This document shows, piece by piece, positions 15,268-23,375 of a stretch of DNA of 37,077 bases. The DNA comes from an uncultured Alphaproteobacteria bacterium (GTDB lineage Bacteria > Pseudomonadota > Alphaproteobacteria > Rhizobiales > Ancalomicrobiaceae). A program made the translations under genes and the position numbers. Each line of letters begins with the position of its first letter. Within the stretch, counting starts at the first letter, position 1. The DNA lies in the NCBI GenBank assembly GCA_937892955.1, contig CALBKH010000122.1:1-37077 (forward strand), read 5' to 3'. The notes beneath the pieces were generated by a model. It was not told the DNA's origin. It searched no databases and worked only from the letters and a program-made list of their open reading frames with translations.

Positions 15268-16647
15268 CTAGAGATAGGTCATGCGTTCGAGCGGCGTGAT
15301 CTCGGCCTCGAACGCCGCGACTTCCGCCTTTTTCAGATGGGCGAAGAGGCTGCGGTATTCGACGCCCATGGCTCGTCGGATGAATTCGGATCGCTCGAAC
15401 AGCCTGACCGCGTCGTCCATCGCGTCGGGCAGGCGCTGCGCCGGCTCCTCGTAGGCATTGCGGATGATCGGCGCCGGCGGCGCGATCTCGCGTTCGAGCC
15501 CCTCCATCATGCCCGCCAGAATGGCGGCGAGCACCAAGTAGGGATTGGCGTCGGCACCGGCGATGCGGTGTTCGAGCCGTCGCGCCTCCGCCGGGCTCGC
15601 CGGCACGCGCACCCCGACCGAGCGATTGTTGTAGCCCCACGACGCCGTGGTCGGGGCGTAGGACCCCGGCTGCATGCGCCGATAGCCGTTCCAGGTCGGC
15701 ACGAACAGCAGCGTCGCAGCGTTCATCGTGTCGATGAGACCGCCGATACAGTGCTTCAGCCTGGTCTCGCCCGAGGTCGGATCGGAGAAGATGTTGCGTC
15801 CCTTGCCGTCGAGCAGCGACACGTGGACGTGCAGCCCGTTGCCGGCGACGTCGATGAACGGCTTGGCCATGAACGAGGCCTTGAGCCCGTGCTTGCGCGC
15901 CACCTCGGTGACCAGACGGCGCAGCATCACCCCGTCGTCGGCCGCCGCCATGGCGTCGGCGCGGTGCTTGAGATTGACCTCGAACTGGCCGGGCGCGGCC
16001 TCCGACACCATCGTGTCGACCGGCAGCCCCTGCTTCTTGCCGTAGTCCCAGATGTCGGCGAACACCGCACGGTATTCGGCGAGATCCTCGAGCGCGTACA
16101 TGTTCTGCGGGCTCGGCCCGGAAGTGGCGCGATAGACCGGCGACGGCATGCCGTTGGGCATCGGCGGCGCCTTCGGGTCGAGCAGGTAGAACTCGAGCTC
16201 GATGGCGCAGCACGGCGTCAGCCCGGCCGCCTTCATGCGGTCGACGACCTTGGCGAGGCACACCCGCGGATCGCCGTCGAAGGGTTCGCCGCGCTCGGTG
16301 TGCATCGTCAGGATCACCTGCGCCGTCGGCCGCTCGGCCCACGGCACGATCCGCAAGCTGCCCGGCACCGCCCGGCAGAAACCGTCGCGATCGCCGGTCT
16401 CCACGTGCAGACCGGTCTCCATCACCTCGCGCCCCCAGACGTCGAGGCCGTACATCGAGACGGGGAAATTGATGCCGTCGGAGAAGGCCTTCTTCAGGCT
16501 CTCCACCGGCGCCCACTTGCCGCGCAGCACGCCGTTCGAATCGGTGATGAGATATTCGACCGCCTCGATGTCCGGGTGGGCGGCGAGGAAGCGCTCGAGC
16601 TCGCTCGACGCCTGCGTCTCCTGAACCGCCTCGGAACCATCGCTCAC
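15268..16647 (-). CDS. Glutamine synthetase-like gamma-glutamylpolyamine synthetase
   Basis: A 459-aa protein of the GS type I fold. The N-terminal beta-grasp domain contains EYLITDSNGVLRGKW. The catalytic domain has ELEFY (about 150-154), a second acidic segment QFEVNLKHRADAM, the ATP-site histidine segment GNGLHVHVSL, the WGYNNRSVGVRVP loop and a C-terminal EYRSLFAHLKKAE. Members of this branch ligate glutamate to putrescine or other amines (PuuA reaction) rather than ammonia, and the neighbouring potFGHI and oxidase genes support that. The start is taken as the GTG at 16647, with GGAG eight bases upstream. The promoter at about 16761-16790 carries the TGTGATCACA palindrome over its -10. 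A second paralogue lies on the other side of the regulator, so the two may act on different amines. Confidence 0.87.
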   Translation of the reverse strand: MSDGSEAVQETQASSELERFLAAHPDIEAVEYLITDSNGVLRGKWAPVESLKKAFSDGINFPVSMYGLDVWGREVMETGLHVETGDRDGFCRAVPGSLRIVPWAERPTAQVILTMHTERGEPFDGDPRVCLAKVVDRMKAAGLTPCCAIELEFYLLDPKAPPMPNGMPSPVYRATSGPSPQNMYALEDLAEYRAVFADIWDYGKKQGLPVDTMVSEAAPGQFEVNLKHRADAMAAADDGVMLRRLVTEVARKHGLKASFMAKPFIDVAGNGLHVHVSLLDGKGRNIFSDPTSGETRLKHCIGGLIDTMNAATLLFVPTWNGYRRMQPGSYAPTTASWGYNNRSVGVRVPASPAEARRLEHRIAGADANPYLVLAAILAGMMEGLEREIAPPAPIIRNAYEEPAQRLPDAMDDAVRLFERSEFIRRAMGVEYRSLFAHLKKAEVAAFEAEITPLERMTYL

Positions 16648-16760
16648 GATCGTCACTCCACCACGTCGAGCCGTCCCGGCACACCGTCCGCGACGGGCGC
16701 CCACCCGCCGGCGACCACCACGGCACCATTGGCCGAGTTGCCGAGTTGCAAGTCGGCGAA

Positions 16761-16790
16761 ATTGTGATCACATTGATCCGAAGCTGTCAA
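16761..16790 (-). promoter_or_regulatory. Promoter of the minus-strand synthetase gene with operator over the -10
   Basis: The minus strand has a perfect -35 TTGACA (16785-16790), an 18-bp spacer and -10 CACAAT (16761-16766, 4/6). The palindrome TGTGATCACA (16763-16772) covers the -10 and the adjacent spacer, an ideal position for repression. The predicted transcript leader is about 107 nt. The same site lies 107 bp upstream of the gntR start on the plus strand and could also control that gene, where TTGCAA (16746-16751) is a weak -35. Confidence 0.6.
16763..16774. promoter_or_regulatory. Operator 1, TGTGATCACATT
   Basis: A 10-bp perfect palindrome, TGTGATCACA, is followed by TT. It is identical over 12 bases to operator 2 at 17678-17689. 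It lies in the divergent region between the minus-strand synthetase and the GntR-family regulator. GT...AC half-sites are typical of FadR-subfamily GntR operators. Binding by the adjacent regulator is inferred from position and duplication. Confidence 0.65.
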
Positions 16791-16878
16791 TCGCGCGCCG
16801 CCGGCCGTCCGCCCGACCCGCGCACCGGACCGCATGTCACCGTGGCGTGGCGACCGGGTGGGTCCGAAGGAGTGAACG

Positions 16879-17622
16879 ATGAAACGCGGCATCGATCAAC
16901 CTCCCCCTCTCGGTGGCGTGGGTCCACCCGACGACGAGACCGCCGTCGACGGACCACTCCACGACCGAGTCTACCGTCAGCTCCGTCACGCCCTGGTGAC
17001 GGGACGTATCGTCCCCGGCCGCGCCGTGACGCTGCGCGGCCTCGCCCAACAGCTCGGCGTCTCGCCCATGCCGGTGCGCGAAGCGATCCGCCGCGTCTCG
17101 GCCGAAGGCGGTCTGGTGGTCGGCGCCAACCGTCGCGTCTGGGTGCCGGCGATGGACGGCGAGCGTTACGACGAACTGATCCGCGCCCGCACTCTCCTGG
17201 AGCCGGAAGCGGCCGTCCGCGCCCTGCCCCACATCGATCGCGAGCGGCTCGACCGGCTGCGCGACATCGACGATTCCATCGACGTCGCGCTCGAACGCGG
17301 CGATGTCGAAGCCTACATGGCCGGCAATCACCGTTTCCATTTCGAGATCTACGCCGCCAATCCGTCGCGGGTGCTGGTGCCGCTGATCGAGAGCCTGTGG
17401 CTGCAGTTCGGCCCCTTCATGCGCTCGGTCTACGGCCGGCTCGGCACCGCCGCGCTGGTCGACCACCACGTCGTCGCGCTCGACGCCATCATCGCCCGCG
17501 ACGCCGAAGCGCTCGCCGCCGCGATCCGCGCCGACATCCTCGAGGGCATGGAACTGATCGCCTCCACGGTGCTCGCGGCCGGCCCCGTCGGCGACGAGGA
17601 GGTCGACCGCCGCCGCGCCTGA
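16879..17622 (+). CDS. GntR-family regulator (FadR/FCD type) of the polyamine cluster
   Basis: A 247-aa protein. The winged helix-turn-helix spans about residues 25-90 (VYRQLRHALVTGRIVPGRAVTLRGLAQQLGVSPMPVREAIRRVSAEG), and an all-helical FCD ligand-binding domain spans about 95-230 (RTLLEPEAAVRAL, MAGNHRFHFEIYAA, LVDHHVVALDAI). The His/Asp set in the FCD domain suggests a metal-assisted ligand site. The ATG at 16879 has AAGGAG six bases upstream. It sits between the two synthetase genes, and both synthetase promoters carry an identical TGTGATCACATT palindrome. It is probably a repressor relieved by a polyamine or its glutamylated derivative (inference). It is not related to E. coli PuuR, which is a cupin/XRE protein. 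Confidence 0.88.
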   Translation: MKRGIDQPPPLGGVGPPDDETAVDGPLHDRVYRQLRHALVTGRIVPGRAVTLRGLAQQLGVSPMPVREAIRRVSAEGGLVVGANRRVWVPAMDGERYDELIRARTLLEPEAAVRALPHIDRERLDRLRDIDDSIDVALERGDVEAYMAGNHRFHFEIYAANPSRVLVPLIESLWLQFGPFMRSVYGRLGTAALVDHHVVALDAIIARDAEALAAAIRADILEGMELIASTVLAAGPVGDEEVDRRRA

Positions 17623-17649
17623 GCCGACCGCGCGCCGTCACGCCCCCGG

Positions 17650-17678
17650 TTGACGGACGTCACCGGCTCCAGCAGAAT
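17650..17678 (+). promoter_or_regulatory. Promoter of the plus-strand synthetase gene
   Basis: -35 TTGACG (17650-17655), a 17-bp spacer and -10 CAGAAT (17673-17678) place the start of transcription near 17685, about 20 nt before the ATG. The last three bases of the -10 are the first three of the operator 2 palindrome. It lies after the gntR stop, so the synthetase can be transcribed independently of the regulator. Confidence 0.6.
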
Positions 17679-17689
17679 GTGATCACATT
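17676..17689. promoter_or_regulatory. Operator 2, AATGTGATCACATT
   Basis: A perfect 14-bp palindrome centred 23 bp upstream of the synthetase start codon. It overlaps the -10 and probable start site and ends seven bases before the GAGG ribosome site. It shares TGTGATCACATT with operator 1. Its symmetry and position indicate repression of the plus-strand synthetase gene. Confidence 0.7.
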
Positions 17690-17705
17690 TCATGCGAGGT
17701 GGCCA

Positions 17706-19103
17706 ATGGCCAAGAAGAAGAAGAGTTCCGGTTCGCCGGCCGATCTGCGTGGCGTCGCCGATGCGGCGGCCGCCGCCGACTGGCTCGACGATCGCGGCCT
17801 CGAGGACATCGAGTGCATCGTTCCCGACATGTCGGGGGTGGCGCGCGGCAAGATGATGCCGGTGGCCAAGTTCGTCGATGCGCCGATCATGTCGATTCCC
17901 GGCTCGATCTTCACCCAGACGATCACCGGCGACTACCCGACCGAGGACGACGAGTTCCAGATCGATGCCGCCGACAGCGACATCAAGCTGGTGCCCGACT
18001 ATTCGACCCTCGCCGTCGTCCCCTGGGCCTCGGACCCGACCGCCCAGATCATCCACGACGCCTATCATCAGGACGGCCGGCCGGTGGAGATCGCGCCGCG
18101 CCAGCTCTTGCGCCGCATCGTCGCCCTCTACGAGAAGAAGGGCTGGAAGCCGATCGTCGCGCCCGAGCTCGAGTTCTATCTGGTCGAACGCAACCAGGAC
18201 CCCGACTATCCGCTGAAGCCGCCGGTCGGCCGTTCGGGACGCCCGGAGAGCGGTCGCCAGTCCTACTCGATCGCCGCGGTCAACGAGTTCGACGATCTCT
18301 TCGACGACATCTACGACTTCTCCGAGACCCAGGGGCTGGAGATCGACACCCTCATCCACGAAGAGGGCGTCGCGCAGATGGAGATCAACCTCCGCCACGG
18401 CGATCCCCTGGCGCTGGCCGATCAGGTGTTCCTGTTCAAGCGCACCATCCGCGAGGCCGCGGTGCGCCACGACATGTACGCCACCTTCATGGCCAAGCCG
18501 ATCGCCGGCGAGCCGGGTTCGGCCATGCACATCCACCAGTCGGTGGTCGACCTCGAGACCGGCGAGAACATCTTCTCCAACGGCGACGGCGGACCGACGC
18601 CCGAGTTCTTCCACTTCATCGGCGGGCAGCAGAAGTTCCTGCCCAATGTGATGTGCATCCTCGCCCCATACGTGAACTCCTACCGCCGGCTGATGCGCAT
18701 GTCGGCGGCGCCGGTCAACGTCCATTGGGGCTACGACAACCGCACCGTGGGCTTGCGCATACCCAATTCCTCGCCCGCCGCCCGCCGCGTCGAGAACCGG
18801 GTGCCGTCCTCCGACGCCAACCCCTATCTCGCCATGGCCGCGTCGCTGGCCTGCGGTTACATCGGCATGACCCAGGGCATCAACCCGGGCAACCCGGTCG
18901 AAGGCTCGGCCTACGACCTCGACTTCGGCCTGCCGCGCGGCCTGCTCGAAGCGGTCGCCCTGTTCGAGGAATCGGAAGAACTCGGCGAGATCTTCGGCCC
19001 CTCCTTCTCCGCCACCTACCGGGCGATCAAGAGGGCCGAATTCGAAACCTTCATGCGGGTGATCTCGCCCTGGGAGCGCGAGTTCCTGCTCTTGAACGTG
19101 TGA
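17706..19103 (+). CDS. puuA: Gamma-glutamylputrescine synthetase-like protein
   Basis: A 465-aa GS-fold protein with a Lys-rich N-terminus (MAKKKKSSG). The beta-grasp region contains CIVPDMSGVARGKMMPVAKF. The catalytic residues lie in APELEFYLVE (about 152-161), EGVAQMEINLRHGDPLALAD, GSAMHIHQSV, HWGYDNRTVGLRIPNS and SSDANPYLAMAASLACG. It is the first enzyme of the gamma-glutamyl (Puu) route: glutamate + putrescine + ATP to gamma-glutamylputrescine. The ATG at 17706 has GAGG six bases upstream. Downstream genes on the same strand encode a SpuC-like aminotransferase and a PuuB-like oxidase, consistent with one catabolic unit. It diverges clearly from the minus-strand paralogue, so it is not a recent duplication. 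Confidence 0.88.
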   Translation: MAKKKKSSGSPADLRGVADAAAAADWLDDRGLEDIECIVPDMSGVARGKMMPVAKFVDAPIMSIPGSIFTQTITGDYPTEDDEFQIDAADSDIKLVPDYSTLAVVPWASDPTAQIIHDAYHQDGRPVEIAPRQLLRRIVALYEKKGWKPIVAPELEFYLVERNQDPDYPLKPPVGRSGRPESGRQSYSIAAVNEFDDLFDDIYDFSETQGLEIDTLIHEEGVAQMEINLRHGDPLALADQVFLFKRTIREAAVRHDMYATFMAKPIAGEPGSAMHIHQSVVDLETGENIFSNGDGGPTPEFFHFIGGQQKFLPNVMCILAPYVNSYRRLMRMSAAPVNVHWGYDNRTVGLRIPNSSPAARRVENRVPSSDANPYLAMAASLACGYIGMTQGINPGNPVEGSAYDLDFGLPRGLLEAVALFEESEELGEIFGPSFSATYRAIKRAEFETFMRVISPWEREFLLLNV

Positions 19104-19154
19104 GGCCGACGGCCACGAACGCCCGAGAGGAACGAGACCCCGAACCCGCTCTCC

Positions 19155-19286
19155 GCCGTCATCCCCGGCGAGGGAGCGTCAGCGACCGAGGGAAGGGGAT
19201 CCAGGCGGCGCCGACCGGAACCCGCGACACCGCCTGGATCCCCCTCCCCTCCGCACCCTCCGGGTGCTCCGGCCGGGGATGACGGC
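19155..19286. repeat. 132-bp long palindromic repeat between puuA and the aminotransferase gene
   Basis: The outer arms form a perfect 15-bp inverted repeat (19155-19169 / 19272-19286, GCCGTCATCCCCGGC type). An inner perfect 14-bp repeat, GGGGATCCAGGCGG / CCGCCTGGATCCCC, lies at 19195-19208 / 19230-19243. The intervening arms (GAGGGAGCGTCAGCGACCGAGG and CCTCCGCACCCTCCGGGTGCTCC regions) pair partly. The TCATCCCCGG...GGATCCAGG pattern belongs to a widespread class of alphaproteobacterial intergenic palindromes (recollection). It occupies about half of the 281-bp gap; no gene is seen in the rest. Confidence 0.85.
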
Positions 19287-19384
19287 CGAAAGCAGACCGA
19301 ACCCACCGCCGGGTCGACCGATCCGGCGAACGAGTTCTTGCGCCCGAACGGGCGAACCGACGAGCCCGGGAGACCGACCCCACG

Positions 19385-20779
19385 ATGCGCCCCTCCAACC
19401 TCTACCCGACCGCCGAACTGCGCGCCCTCGACGCCGACCACTACCTACACCCCTTCACCGACTTCCACGCGCTCGCGGCGGAAGGAAGTCGCGTCATGGT
19501 GCGCGGCGACGGCGTCTGGCTGACCGACTCGGACGGCAAGCGCTATCTCGACGGCATGGCCGGGCTGTGGTGCACCAACGTCGGCCACGGCCGTCGCGAG
19601 ATCGCCGACGCCGTCCACGAGCAGATGCTGGAGCTCGCCTACTACAACTCCTTCTTCAAGACCTCGAACGCCCCGGCCATCCGCCTCGCCGACAAGCTCG
19701 CCCAGATCGCGCCGGCGCACGTGAACAAGGTGTTCTTCTGCGGCTCGGGCTCCGAGGCCAACGACACCGTCTTCCGCATGGCGCGCTGGTACTGGGCGCT
19801 GCGGGGCAAGCCCGAGAAGAAGATCTTCATCTCCCGCCGCAACGCCTATCACGGCTCGACCATCGTCGGCGCCTCGTTCGGCGGCATGACGCCGATGCAC
19901 GCCCAAGGCGATCTGCCGATCCCCGGCGTCACCCACATCGCCCAGCCCTACTGGTTCGGCGAAGGCGGTGACATGAGCCCCGACGAATTCGGCGTCTGGG
20001 CCGCGTGCGAGCTGGAGCGCGAGATCGATCGGCTCGGTGAAGACAACGTCGCCGCCTTCGTCGCCGAACCGATCCAGGGGGCGGGCGGCGTCATCATCCC
20101 GCCGGAGACCTATTGGCCGGAGATCCGTCGCATCTGCTCCGAGCGCGGCATCCTCCTCGTCGTCGACGAAGTCATCTGCGGCTTCGGCCGCACCGGCGAG
20201 TGGTTCGGCTCCCAGACCTACGGCGTCGAGGCCGATCTCATGCCGATCGCCAAGGGGCTGACCTCCGGCTACCTGCCGATGGGCGGCGTACTGGTCTCCG
20301 ACCGCGTCGCTGCGGTGATCACCGCCGAAGGCGCCGAGTTCAACCACGGCTTCACCTATTCCGGCCACCCGACCTGCGCCGCCGCGGCACTGGCGAACCT
20401 CGCCATCATCGAGCGCGAGGGCCTCGTCGCCCGCGTCCGCGACGACATCGGCCCCTATCTGAAGGAGCGCTGGCTGCGCCTCGGCGACCATCCGCTCGTC
20501 GGCGAGGCGCGTATGAAGGGCATGGTCGGCGCCCTCGAACTGGTGCCGTCGAAGCCGTCGCGCACCGAGAAGTTCGCCGACGTCGGCAAGGTCGGCACCA
20601 TCGCCCGCGACATCTCCTTCGGCAACGGCCTCGTCATGCGCGCCGTCCGCGACAGCCTGATCCTGTCGCCGCCGCTGACCCTCACCCACCTCGAGGCCGA
20701 CGAACTCGTCCGCCTCGCCGAGAAGACCCTGAACGACACCTGGATGGTGTTGAAGAAGGAGGGCCTGGTGAAGGGCTGA
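19385..20779 (+). CDS. spuC: Class III aminotransferase, putrescine/polyamine:pyruvate type (SpuC-like)
   Basis: A 464-aa PLP enzyme. The PLP lysine is Lys290 in IAKGLTSGYLPMGG, the aspartate contacting the PLP ring nitrogen is Asp261 in VVDEVICGFGRTGEWFG, and the phosphate cup is CGSGSEANDT. Segments such as NAYHGSTIVGASFGGM, GDLPIPGVTHIAQPYWFGEGGDM, AEPIQGAGGVIIPPETYWPEI and FNHGFTYSGHP match SpuC-type putrescine/spermidine aminotransferases very closely. It would move an amino group from the polyamine to pyruvate, giving 4-aminobutanal, a route parallel to gamma-glutamylation. It lies 281 bp after the synthetase, with a long palindrome in between, and 162 bp before the oxidase. A beta-alanine or GABA substrate is less likely but not excluded. 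Confidence 0.88.
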   Translation: MRPSNLYPTAELRALDADHYLHPFTDFHALAAEGSRVMVRGDGVWLTDSDGKRYLDGMAGLWCTNVGHGRREIADAVHEQMLELAYYNSFFKTSNAPAIRLADKLAQIAPAHVNKVFFCGSGSEANDTVFRMARWYWALRGKPEKKIFISRRNAYHGSTIVGASFGGMTPMHAQGDLPIPGVTHIAQPYWFGEGGDMSPDEFGVWAACELEREIDRLGEDNVAAFVAEPIQGAGGVIIPPETYWPEIRRICSERGILLVVDEVICGFGRTGEWFGSQTYGVEADLMPIAKGLTSGYLPMGGVLVSDRVAAVITAEGAEFNHGFTYSGHPTCAAAALANLAIIEREGLVARVRDDIGPYLKERWLRLGDHPLVGEARMKGMVGALELVPSKPSRTEKFADVGKVGTIARDISFGNGLVMRAVRDSLILSPPLTLTHLEADELVRLAEKTLNDTWMVLKKEGLVKG

Positions 20780-20941
20780 CGACCTTCGCCCGACGCCTGC
20801 ATCGAGGCGATGCCACTCGCGGCATCCACCCATCACGGCGACGCTCCCCGCGCCGCCGTGGCTCCCGAATGGACACCGGAGACGAGGGCGCCGCGCCCGA
20901 GCGGCGCCGTTTCGCCGCCGCAACCGAAGGGATCGCGCCCC

Positions 20942-22231
20942 ATGCACCCGACCGCTCTCCCCCACGCGCCCTCCTATTACGCCGCGACCGCACATCCCGC
21001 GCCGCCGCGGCCGGCACTCACCGGCGACACCTCCGCCGACGTCTGCGTCATCGGCGCCGGCTATACCGGGCTCTCGACCGCGCTGCATCTGGCGAAGAAG
21101 GGTCGCTCGGTCGTGGTGCTCGAGGCCAACCGCGTCGGCTGGGGCGCTTCCGGCCGCAACGGCGGCCAGCTCCATTCCGGCCAGCGCCGCGACCAGGAGA
21201 CGCTGGAGAAGTGGTACGGCGAAGCGCGCGCCCGCGTTCTCTTCGACCTCGCCGAAGAGGCCAAGCGCACCGTCAAGGAGCTGATCGCCACCCACGCCAT
21301 CGACTGCGACTGGCGCGACGGCCTCATCCACGCCGTCCACAAGAAGGCCTGGCTCTCGGACGCCGAGGCCGAGGTCGAGCACCTCGTCTCACGCTACGGC
21401 TATCCCGGCACCTCGCTCCTCGACGCGGCGCAACTCTCCGCCGCCATCGGCACCGACGTCTATCACGGCGGCTGGCGCGACGGCACCGCCGGCCATCTCC
21501 ACCCGCTCAACTACGCCCTCGGCCTCGCCCGCGCCGCGGAAGAGGCCGGCGTCCGCATCCACGAGGCCTCGCGCGTCACCGAGATCTCGCCGCCGCGCGG
21601 CGGCGCCACCCGGGTCGCTACCATGACCGGCGCGGTGACGGCGCCCGACGTCGTCGTCGCCGCCAACGGCTATCTCGACGGGCTCGACCGCGAGATCGAT
21701 TCCCGCGTCATGCCGATCCGCAACTACGTGGCGGCGACCGCACCGCTGGGTGATCTCGCCGAACGCCTGATCCCCGGTCGCGAGGCGGTCGCCGACAGCC
21801 GCTTCGTCGTCCACTACTGGCGCCTCTCCGCCGACGGCCGGCTGATCTTCGGCGGCGGCGAGACCTACGGCCGCAGCGACCCGAAGGACGTCGCCGGCTT
21901 CGTCCGCTCTCACATGGCGAAGATCTATCCCGGCCTCGCCGACGTCCCGATCGACTTCGCCTGGGGCGGCACCCTGGCGGTGACCATGAATCGCATGCCG
22001 TTCTTCCGCCGCCTGCGCCCCGGCCTCTACACCGCCGCCGGCTATTCCGGCCACGGCGTCGCCATCGCCAGCTTCGCCGGCAAGCTCCTCGCCGAAGCGA
22101 TCGACGGCGACACGGCGCGCTTCGACGTCATGAGCGCCATCCCCGCACCGCGCTTCCCCGGCGGCCCTCTCTTCCGCACCCCGACCCTGATCCTCGCCAT
22201 GAGCTGGTTCGCCCTGCGCGATCGGTTGTGA
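20942..22231 (+). CDS. puuB: FAD-dependent gamma-glutamylputrescine oxidoreductase (PuuB-like)
   Basis: A 429-aa protein of the DAO/glycine-oxidase fold, the same length as E. coli PuuB (426). The FAD dinucleotide motif is VIGAGYTGLS (residues 36-45), followed by GWGASGRNGGQLHSGQRRD, the PuuB/OrdL-type loop next to the flavin. The C-terminal FAD contact is GLYTAAGYSGHGVAIASFAGKLLAEAI. It oxidises gamma-glutamylputrescine to gamma-glutamyl-gamma-aminobutyraldehyde with release of ammonia. The start at 20942 gives MHPTALPHAPSYYAAT, a PuuB-like N-terminus; 44 further in-frame codons upstream look non-coding. AAGGG lies 11 bases upstream. It is the last gene of the plus-strand polyamine unit. Confidence 0.9.
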   Translation: MHPTALPHAPSYYAATAHPAPPRPALTGDTSADVCVIGAGYTGLSTALHLAKKGRSVVVLEANRVGWGASGRNGGQLHSGQRRDQETLEKWYGEARARVLFDLAEEAKRTVKELIATHAIDCDWRDGLIHAVHKKAWLSDAEAEVEHLVSRYGYPGTSLLDAAQLSAAIGTDVYHGGWRDGTAGHLHPLNYALGLARAAEEAGVRIHEASRVTEISPPRGGATRVATMTGAVTAPDVVVAANGYLDGLDREIDSRVMPIRNYVAATAPLGDLAERLIPGREAVADSRFVVHYWRLSADGRLIFGGGETYGRSDPKDVAGFVRSHMAKIYPGLADVPIDFAWGGTLAVTMNRMPFFRRLRPGLYTAAGYSGHGVAIASFAGKLLAEAIDGDTARFDVMSAIPAPRFPGGPLFRTPTLILAMSWFALRDRL

Positions 22232-22502
22232 GCCGGCGGCGGAGAACGGGAGTACATTCGGCCGACGAGACGACCCTCCGTGATCTTCGCGATTGCCGGA
22301 CGGCGCGCGCGGCCCCATCTTCGAGGAACGACGGATCCGCCGCGGCTCGCCGGCACGATCCGGAGCGTCGCCGCGCCGCCCGCCGCGCCGCCGGCCACGC
22401 CGAGACGATGATCGTGAGCGCCGGAGATCGCCGATGGCCCCCTCGTCCCGCGATGCGCTTCCCTCGCCGACCGCCCTCCAACCCCCGTCCGGAGGCAGGT
22501 TC

Positions 22503-23363
22503 ATGCGGTTTTTGAAAACCCTCGTCGTCGCGGTCGCCATCCTCTTCGGCGTCGGCCTGTTCTTCGGCGGCTTCTACACCGTGGCGCCGGGCGAACGCGG
22601 TGTGCTGATCCGCCTCGGCTCGATCGTTCGCGTCTCCGAGCCCGGCCTCCACTTCAAGATCCCCTACGTCGACCGCGTCCAACCGGTCTCGGTGCAGACC
22701 CACGTCATGCGCTTCGAGAAGGTGGAGAGCTACTCCAAGGACCAGCAGCCGGCCGACGTCCGCATCTCCGTCAACTACGAGATCCCGCCCTCGGTGGTCG
22801 CCGAGGTGGTCACCGAATTCGGCGACGAGCATCAGATGGTCGATCGCCTGATCGCGCCGCGCGTCCATTCCGAATTCAAGATCGTCTTCGGCCAGTTCAC
22901 CGCCGTCACCGCCATCCAGGAGCGCGGCCGGCTCTCGGCCGAGGCCGCCGCCGCCCTGCAGCACGCCGTCCAGGGACCGGTGCGCATCGTCGCTCTGCAG
23001 ATCGAGAACATCGACTTCTCCGACGTCTACGAAAAGTCGATCGAACAGCGCATGCTGGCCGAGGTCGAGGTGCAGAAGCTGCGCCAGAACGCCGAGCGCG
23101 AGAAGGTCCAGGCCGAGATCACCGTGACGGTCGCCCGCGCCAACGCCGACGCGGTGCGTCAGCGGGCGCTGGCCGACGCCGAAGCGATCAAGGTCAAGGG
23201 CGAGGCGGAAGCCGCCGCCATCCGCGCCCGCGGCACGGCGTTGAAGGAGAACCCCGGCCTCGTCGATCTCGCCGCCGTCGAACGCTGGAACGGCGTCCTG
23301 CCGGCCCAGATGATCCCCGGCGCGGCGCTACCCTTCGTCAACGTCGGCGACAAGGTGAAGTGA
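22503..23363 (+). CDS. SPFH/band-7 (prohibitin/HflC-like) membrane protein
   Basis: A 286-aa protein. A single N-terminal transmembrane segment (residues about 5-25, KTLVVAVAILFGVGLFFGGFY) leads into an SPFH domain (GERGVLIRLGSIVRVSEPGLHFKIPYVDRV). A long Ala/Glu/Arg coiled-coil follows (about 185-255, QRMLAEVEVQKLRQNAEREKVQAEI). SPFH proteins form ring- or cage-like oligomers at the inner membrane and organise proteases or membrane microdomains. The ATG at 22503 has GGAGG seven bases upstream. There is no NfeD partner, and no hflK gene is adjacent, so it is a prohibitin-like solo gene. It is convergent with the FAD oxidoreductase gene, with only 12 bp between the stops. The 271 bp upstream contain no visible gene. 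Confidence 0.85.
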   Translation: MRFLKTLVVAVAILFGVGLFFGGFYTVAPGERGVLIRLGSIVRVSEPGLHFKIPYVDRVQPVSVQTHVMRFEKVESYSKDQQPADVRISVNYEIPPSVVAEVVTEFGDEHQMVDRLIAPRVHSEFKIVFGQFTAVTAIQERGRLSAEAAAALQHAVQGPVRIVALQIENIDFSDVYEKSIEQRMLAEVEVQKLRQNAEREKVQAEITVTVARANADAVRQRALADAEAIKVKGEAEAAAIRARGTALKENPGLVDLAAVERWNGVLPAQMIPGAALPFVNVGDKVK

Positions 23364-23375
23364 CACCACGGCGGC

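Noticed and set aside
12779..16767. Long plus-strand open frames opposite potG, potF and the minus-strand synthetase
   Set aside because: The minus-strand products are unmistakable transporter and enzyme sequences. The plus-strand translations are Arg/Asp/Leu/Val-rich mirrors with no motif.
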